From contig DAOWCY010000016.1 in NCBI GenBank assembly GCA_030639305.1, forward strand, positions 1-54,879: DNA of 54,879 bases, written 5' to 3'. Below are positions 44,801 to 53,800 of the stretch, piece after piece. Under the pieces are notes generated by a model. That model did no database searches and was not told where the DNA came from. It was given only the letters and a program-made list of their open reading frames with translations. Position 1 is the first letter of the stretch, and the number at the start of each line of letters is the position of its first letter. A program made the translations under genes and the position numbers. The DNA comes from JAGLQA01 sp023135565 (GTDB taxonomy: Bacteria > Acidobacteriota > Aminicenantia > UBA2199).

Positions 44801-47800
44801 CTCCGCTCTTATCGAGCACATATTTAATCCTAACCTGGGGATATTCCGGGTCAATAGGCAAATAAGCGCCGCCGGTTTTCAAAATGCCCAGTATGCCTAC
44901 CATCATCGCCACTGTGCGTTCTACCATTAAACCGGCGATAACGCCGGGTTTTACCCCTTTGCTTGCCAAAATCCCGGCCAAATTTTGCGCGCTTTCGTTT
45001 AACTGCTTGTAAGTGAGCGATACCTGGCCGCCGCCTAAGAAAGGACCGGTAATGGCTGTGTGATCCGGGGCGCTTGCTGCTTGCTGCTCGAACAGCCCAT
45101 GGATGGTTTTGTGCCGGGGATAATCCACTTCGGTGTCGTTAAATTCCACCATTACCTGTTTTTTCTTTGCCTCGGACATGATCTCGATACCGGCTAACCT
45201 TAAGTCATTCTCCAGGATATGGGGTATGGAAGAGACAATCATTCGGAAATACCCTAAGAATCTCTCGACGGTCTCTCCTTTAAAAAGTTCCGTACAATAA
45301 TCAACGGAAAACAAAATGGTATTACCAGAATCTATAACGGCAATATCCAGGTCGAGAGATGCTTTCCGGGGATCATATTCATAACCCTCAAGTTTCAACG
45401 GCACGCTCTTACCCTTTACTTTTTCCCCTTGCGGCAGTATATAATTTAGCATCCTGAACAACACATCGAAGAGAGGATTGCGTCCGGTATCTCTACCGAC
45501 TTCGATTTTTCCCACCAGTTCTTCAAATTGGTATTCCTGGTTTTCAAAAGCCGCCAGCGTTCTCTCTTTTAGTTCATTCAAAAAATCCCTGAAATTCCTG
45601 TCACTGCGGGGATAGTTTCGCAAAGCCAGCGTATTGACAAACATGCCGATTACCGGCAGCAGGTCCGGGTGCCTCCTGCCTGCCGTGGGGGTGCCGATGA
45701 TAATATCCTCCTGGCCGCTGAGTTTCATAAACAAGACATTAAAAATAGCCAGCAGTAACATATAAAGAGTTACTTCTTCTTTACCGGCTGCTGCTTTTAA
45801 AGCGCCTGTTTCCTGCTCACTTAGAGTAAACTTCAACCTTTTACCGGTAAAACTCTGCAAAGCGGGCCTGACAAAATCTAAGGGGAGGTTGAGAACGGGA
45901 ATTTCACCGGCAAATTGTCCTAACCAGAAATTCTCCTGTTTCTTCCTTAAATCCGCTGCCTCGGGGCTGTTAGCCCACCCGGCAAAATCCTTGTAGCGAA
46001 TTTTCAACGGCGGGTGTTCCTGCCCGAGATAGGACCTGATAAACTCTTCAAGGAATATCATGGTGGAAGAACCGTCACATACGATATGATTCACATCGAT
46101 CATTAATATATGTTCGGTTTTTTCCAGTTCTATTAAACCGACCCGCAGCAGCGGCGCACAAGAGAGATCGAAGGGCCGCACAAAAGCCTTGCTTATTTTT
46201 TCAATTTCTTCGTCTTTTGCTTTCGATCCCGTTTCATAATACTCTATTGCAAATTCTATATGGTCGGGATCCCGGATGACCTGAACGGGTTCACCGGCGG
46301 CTATTTCAAAAGAGGTCCTGAAGCTTTCATGCCTCCTTATTAAACCGCCGATACTTGCTTCGAATCTTTCCCTATCGATATTTCCTACTACTTTAAACAC
46401 AGTGGGTATGTTGTAACCGATGCTTTCCTTGTGCAGTTCCTGCAAAACATACAATCTTCTCTGGCCTGCAGACATAGGATAATACTCTTTTTCTTCTACA
46501 TTTTCTATGGTATGCAATATGCTGCTGTCACTGCTATCTTCAATAAACTCAGCCAGTTCTTTGATGGTAGGCCGGTTAAAAAATTCCGTTATGGGCACTT
46601 CAGTGTCGGTCTCCTTATGAATCCTGCCGCCAAAGGCGATGGCTTTTAAAGAATCTCCTCCTAACTCAAAAAAATCATCGACCGTGCCGACTTTGTCGAT
46701 TCCCAGCATCTCCTGCCAGATGGCGGCTAAGGTTTTCTCGGTTTTCGTGTCGGGGGGGACGTAAGCAGTACTCAATTCGGGCCGCGAATGCAGTGCGCCG
46801 GAAGAAGTTGCAGCGGCCTGTTCCGCCAGGCCGATCAACCGCGGAGTAATACCGCTCCTTTTTATACGCTCGAAAAGATCGCCGGTGGATACCACTACAT
46901 GAGGTAGACTCCCTCCGGCTAAAATGCGCCTGAATATTTCGACTCCTTCGGCGGAAGAGATGCCGTCTTGCAGCGCCTGCGGCAAAGCAGCCGGTCGTTC
47001 GCTTTTAGCGGCGCCGGTCTTCAACTGCTTTAAAGTAAAATCTTCTATTTCAACGATTTCTAAGCCCTTTTCATCCATCAGGGTGATGTGGTAACGCCGC
47101 AGCCCTTTTGCCGCGCGATCACTGCCTGCTGCGCGAACATAACAATAAACTCCTGCCGGAACCGCAGCCCTGATGGTTATTTTCTTGTAGGCGAAAGGTA
47201 GGAAAGAACCTCTTTCCTCTTCGCTCATCCTAATCCGCAGCAATGTGGTGGCTGTGTCTAAAAGAGCGGGGTGCAATTTATAACGGTCTATTTCGGCGGC
47301 AAATTCGCCGGGCAGTTCTAAAAATCCGAGGCACTGGTTTTGTCCAAAATCCACCTGCCTGACATTATTCCACCGGGGGCCGAATATCATAGCCCCGGAT
47401 TCGCCGTTGTAAGCTGCCGGATCATAGTTGATCGTCTCTTCACACTCCGCTTTGAGCGCTTCGAGATCGTGTCTTTTCGCTTTTGTTTTTCCTAAAACAG
47501 CGGCTTTGCCCCGGGCATGCTCGATCCACTCTTCCCGGCCTGCTCCACGGCGGCTGACAATCGAAAAATTATAATCTTCTCCTGCTTTTTCCAGCACGGT
47601 AAGCACTTCTTTCTCTTCTTCTTCGCCTACGACTAAAGGACTAAGAAAATAAACATCACGCAGCTCAAAAACTTTGCCTGCCGCGTGTTTTTCAAAAGCA
47701 GCACGGGCCATCTCTAAATAAGCGGTGCCGGGAAGCACGGAATTTCCTCCAATTCGGTGTTCATCCAATACCCAGTGCTTCTTTACATCGAGATGGGATA

Positions 47801-50800
47801 CGAAAATTTCCCGCCCGTTTTCTTCGATTTCATACCCGGTAAACAGGGGATGATCTATTTCTTGCCTCCGGCGGCGAGGGGGGCTTTTTTGAAAAATCGC
47901 CCCCCTCGACCCCCCAAAAAACTTTTGATTAATTTCGCTTTTTCCTGGAGTTTGCATATTTTCCTGTCCGGATAGGCGGGCTGTCGCATCTACAGCCATG
48001 CCGACTTGACTCCAGTTGTCCCAACTGATGGCGCTGGTGAAGCCCTTACCGGCAAGAGTACGGCGCTGGGCATAGGCATTCAGATAGGCGTTGGCTGCGG
48101 CATAGGCCACCTGGCCCACAGGAGCCAGCACAGAACTGATAGATGAACAGAGCATCATAAAATCCAACTGCCTGTCCCGGAAAATGGCATCCAGCACTAT
48201 CGCGCCTTTGACTTTGGGGGCAAACACTTTTTCACTCAACTCTTTCGCCCTGATCTGTATCAGCCCGCCCCCGGCAATCCCGGCAGCATGAATCACACCG
48301 TTTACCGGCCCGAATCGCTTCTCCGCCCGGCTAACTACTGTCTCCATCTGTTCCATATCGGCTGCGTCGGCGCTAAAAACAGCTACCTCCGCTCCATAAG
48401 ATTCCAACTGCAGTACCTGGCTTATCTTGTGGTAAATGCTGCCGGTTTCATCCCCGGATTCCAGCCGCTCCTGCCACTCTTCCCGGGCCGGGAGAGGAGA
48501 AAAATCGGTCAGGATCAAACGCGCGTTATAACTTTCCGCCAGGAATTCCGCCAGCACTAAACCGATACCGCCCAATCCGCCGGTAACTAAATAAACGCCC
48601 TTCTCTTTTATAACCGCTTCCTGCTGCGCCGGGCCGATCCGTTCAGCCTTAAAAGTACGCTTCCAGCGCTGCTTGCCGCGGTAAGCAGTATGCATGTCGG
48701 GAACTCCGGCGGTTATTTCCGACAGCAGGTTCTCTATCGAGCCTTCGTCCGCTTCCGAACTCGCTGCACTGCTTTCGATGTCTATGGTACGGCATCGTAT
48801 CTGCGGGTACTCCCTGGATACCACCTGCACCGCTCCCATCACAGTAGCTTTGCCGGGAGATAATACTTCATCGCCCCTGACCGCCTGCACTTCGCTTGTA
48901 ATCACCAGGATTTCCAGCGACTGCTTCATATTTAACTTGCCGATAGCCCGGCTCAGGTTCAACAAGCTGTAAAACCCCCTGTCCTGGGCGCTGTCGAAAC
49001 TGTCGAATTCCTGGGCGGCGCTGCCTGCTACCGGTTCCTGCCCTGAGGGGGCTGCGTTCCACGAATGTACGATACGCAGGGGCAGGTCTCCAGGTAAATC
49101 CAAGCTTTCCAGTAATTTTAAGTAATCTGCTTCGCTGCCGGGGTCGATGGTATATTCATTATCCTTTAAGGCGGCAAAACCCTGCCCCGCCCTAACTGTG
49201 GCCAAACCGGGAGCCTCCTGCTTTAAACGCGCCCACAACCGGGAAGAAAGAGAACTGTCATCACCGAAAAACAACCCTGTCACCGGCTGATCTTCCTTCT
49301 CAGACTGCTGTTGGATTAAAGGAGCCTGCTCCCAGGTGGGCACATAAAACCAGTCGGCCATATCGGTCTTCCTGCCACCGGCTTTCTTTTTTTCCGGCGC
49401 CGCGACGGGCTGTCCCGCGCCTATCTTATAGGGATTCCCTTCGAGCCAGTAACGCTGCCGCTCAAAAGGATAGGTGGGCAGCGGTATACGCCGCCTTTTC
49501 CCGGCGCCGTGAAAACTTCTCCAGTCTATTTTCACTCCATAAAGCCATAACTGCCCTAATTTACTTAATAGGAAAAGGCTGTCGGATTCCTTTTCCCGGG
49601 GGTGCTTAATTAGGTGGATAACCTTCTGCGCTTCTTGTTTATCTTTATGCTGCTTGACAAAAGTACTCAAAGTGCGACCGGGACCGATTTCTACAAAAAT
49701 GGGCTTTTCCGCTTTCAGCAATTCCAGGATACCGTCGTTAAAACGCACTGCCGACCGAATATGGCGGGCCCAATAGGCTGGATCCTGCGCCTCTTCGAGA
49801 CTGATCCAGCCGCCGCCGACATTGGAAACATAGGGAATTCCAGGCTTATTTAAAGTTACCCGGCTCACGGCCTGCCGGAATTCTTCTAAGATGGGTTCCA
49901 TCATTTGCGAATGAAAGGCATGGGAAGTGTGCAGCTTCCTGCCTTCATGCCCGGCCTCTTTTAACTGCCCGGCAAAGGCGTCTATATCCTCGTGAGCGCC
50001 GGAAACTACACAGTGAACAGGAGAATTAACGGCTGCTAAAGATAGTTTCTTTTTTAATAGGGGCCTTAACTCCTCTTCGGGCAAAGGCACGCTCAACATG
50101 GAACCGGAGGGCAGCCCCTGCATTAATTTGCCCCGCAAAACCACCAATCCTAAAGCATCCGGCAAAGAAAACACCCCGGACAGGCAGGCGGCTGCATATT
50201 CGCCGATACTGTGACCGATCAAAGCATAAGGTTCGATTCCCCAACTCATTAACTGTTTTGCCAGCGCATACTGCACGGCAAAAATCAGCGGCTGCGCGAT
50301 TTCTGTATTATTTATGGGGTCTGAATTAGCCACAGAGGGCACAGAGGACACAGAGGAATTGGACTTATCGGGCTTATCGGGCTCAGAGGCGGGCGCTGCC
50401 GGATGCTGCTTCTGCTGCTCCGGGTAAAGAATCGCTTTAATATCGAGACCCGACTCTTTCAAAATCTCGAAACAACGATCCATCTCTTCCCGGAAACCGG
50501 GTTCGCTTTCATAAAGCTCCCGGGCCATGTCTACATATTGGGCGGCCTGCCCGGGGAACATAAATATTACGGCTTTCTTGCCTTCCTGCGCAACTGCCCC
50601 AGGCGCTTGCAGGAGTTTTTCCGGTACTTCAGAAGATGTGCTGCTCACCAACATCCTCCTGTGCTTAAAAGCTTTCCTGCCTAACTGCAAAGTATAGGCC
50701 GCATCAGCAATATCTATACCGGGATTCTCTTTTAGATGCCGGGCGAAATTTTCGCTCATTTTATCTAAAGCGGATGGGGTTCTTGCCGAAAGAAGTATCA

Positions 50801-53800
50801 ACTTATATGGCCGTCCACCTGTCTCCAGTCCCTCACCGGCAGCGATTTTATCGCTCTGCCATTCTTCCAGCACTACATGCGCATTGGTGCCGCCGATGCC
50901 GAAAGCGCTAACTCCGGCTCGCAGCGGGACCACAGCCTGGCCAGGCGATAAGGGGCCGGTTTTCCATTCGGTCAGTTCTTTCACTACCGAAAAAGGGCTG
51001 TCCTCAAAGTCGATCCTGGGGTTTGGGGTGTCGAAGTGCAAAGTAGGTGGGAGCAGCCTGTGTTTCAACGATAGTACGGCCTTTATAAAACCGGTCACCC
51101 CGGAAGCAGCATTGAGATGTCCGACATTGGTTTTTACCGACCCGATGCCGCAGTTACCTTTTTTGCCGGTATCGAAGGTTAGTTTTAAGGCTTCTATTTC
51201 GATGGGGTCTCCCAAAATCGTGCCTGTCCCGTGGGCTTCGATATAACCGATAGTGCCGGGATCAACCCCCGCTGCTTGCCGGGCGGCGGTAATCACCTCG
51301 GCCTGCCCTTCTACACTGGGCGCGGTCACTCCTACCTTCCGGCTGCCGTCATTGTTTATCGCCGAACCTTTAATTACCGCAGATATAGTATCGCCGTCGC
51401 CGACTGCATCCTCGAGACGTTTCAACACAACGATACCGGCACCATTGCCGAAAACAGTTCCGCCGGCCGCTGCATCGAAAGCGCGGCAGTGACCGTCCGG
51501 CGACAAAATCATACCTTCACGGTAAAGATAACCTTCTTTGTCGGGCAGGTTTATGGAAACGCCCCCGGCTAAAGCCATATCGCATTCACCGTCGATTAAC
51601 CCGCGGCAGGCCAGGTGAATCGCCACTAAAGAGGTGGAACAGGCTGTCTGCACAATGAGACTGGGGCCTCTCAAATCCAATTTATAAGAAACTTTCGTAC
51701 TGTAATTGCTATTCAAAAACCCGGTGTCGAGACCTTCTTTCCGGTTGATGTAACTCAACACCGACCAGTATTGATTGGGCGCATTCCCGGCGTAAAGCCC
51801 GATCGAACCTTCATAAGAACCGGGATCATAACCGGCATCCTCTAAAGCCTCCCAGCAGCTTTCATGTAATATGCGCAGTTGGGGGTCCATCATCCGCGCT
51901 TCTACCGGGGAATAATTAAAAAACGATGCGTCGAAATATTCTATATCTTCCAGTACGCCTTTGGCTTTTACATAGGCGGGGTCCTGGAGCAGTTTTCTGT
52001 CCACTCCCCTCTCCGCCAGCTCCCCGGTCGTGAAAAATGAGATGGATTCGACGCCTGCTTTTAAATTTTCCCAGAATGCGGCAATATCTCCCGCCCCGGG
52101 AAATCTTCCCGCCATGCCGATAACCGCCACATCAGGCGATGTGCTGCGCAGTTTTTTGACCGCTCTAATTTTCCCGGCGCTGCCTGTCTTTTTTCCTTCG
52201 CCCTCTAAATACCCGGCAAAAGAACTAATGGTGGGGTAGCGGAATAAGGCGACAACAGGAAATTCCCTTGCTAATACCTCTTTCAAACCGGCGACTATGT
52301 TCAAAATATTGAAGGAGGTGCCGCCAAGGTCGAAAAAATTATCGTTTATTCCTACCTTATCTAATTTAAGCACTTCCTTCCAGACCTTTGAAATATCTTT
52401 TTCCAGGCTGCCGGCGGGCGCTGCATAGGTAACCCCCAATCGGGGCCGGATGTGTCCAGGTTCAGGCAGTCCTTTACGGTCTATTTTATTGCTCTGGGTC
52501 AGGGGCATCTTCTCTAACCGGACTAAATAGGACGGCACCATATAATCGGGCAATTCTTTCGTTAGATACTCCCTCATCTCCGATATGGTAAATACATCAT
52601 CCTCACCTGTACCGGGCTTGCGGGGTACAATATAAGCGCACAAATAGGCGCCCTCTTTCTCATCTACTTTTGCCAGCACAACCGCTTCTTCGACTTTCTT
52701 TTGTTGAAGCAGCCGGCTTTCGATTTCGCCTACCTCTACCCGGAACCCCCTTATCTTTACCTGCCGGTCTTTCCTGCCCATAAATTCGATACTGCCGTCT
52801 AACAGCAGGCGGCCCTGGTCACCGGTCCAATACAAGGTTCCCAATTCTTCGTCCGGGGTGAATCTTTTTTCCGATTCTTCCGGGTTCTTCCAGTAACCGG
52901 GGGTGATATAACGGCTGCCTACCAATATCTCACCTACTTGCAGTTCATCCACTTCTTCGCCTTCTTTATCAACAACAAAAACCTGCGTTTCATCTAAAGG
53001 CTCCCCGATTAGCGGTTTTTGATAGGCGTCCTTACTGCCGATCAAACAAATGGAATTCACCGACGATTCGGTCTGACCATACACATTGGCCAGGGTAGAG
53101 TAAGGAAAAAACTCCTTGAACATATTCACTTCATGTTCCCTGACCGCTTCACCGCCTAAAAGTATAAAACGGAGGCCCTTAAATTCATACCGGCCATCTA
53201 AAGTACCGGCAAAAAAGGTGAAAAGCGAAGGCACCGAATGCCAGATGGTGATTTTTTCCTCTATTAAAAAATCGGACAGATTCACACTTTCTTCCCTGCT
53301 CCTCATGTCGAAAGGATAAAGGGCAGCGCCGTTATGCAAGGCCCCAAACATATCCTGCACCGAACCGTCATGACAAAAAGATGAGAATAAAGTCATCCTG
53401 TCGGAGGCAGTTATAGAAAACACCCGGGTCCAATTCCTTATATAATAGGTGGCATTACTGTGGGTTTGCACCACGCCTTTGGGCCAACCGGTGGAACCGG
53501 AGGTGTACATAATATATGCCACTCTGTCTTCAATATCTTCCCTATGGGGATTCTCTTCAGATAAACCCCGCTCTGCCGCTGCCTCTATATTTACAAAATC
53601 GATCTTATTCGCTGCAGCCAACTGCTTTGCCCTTCGTTCATGGGCGGAAGAACTTAGGATTAAAGAAGATTCCGAGTTAGACAACATGTAAGATATCCTC
53701 TTTTCCGGGTAATCGGTAGAAATAGGCACATAAGCTTTTCCTGCTTTCAGAGTTCCCAATATGGCGGCAATCATAACGGGCCCGTGGTCCAGGAGAAGCC

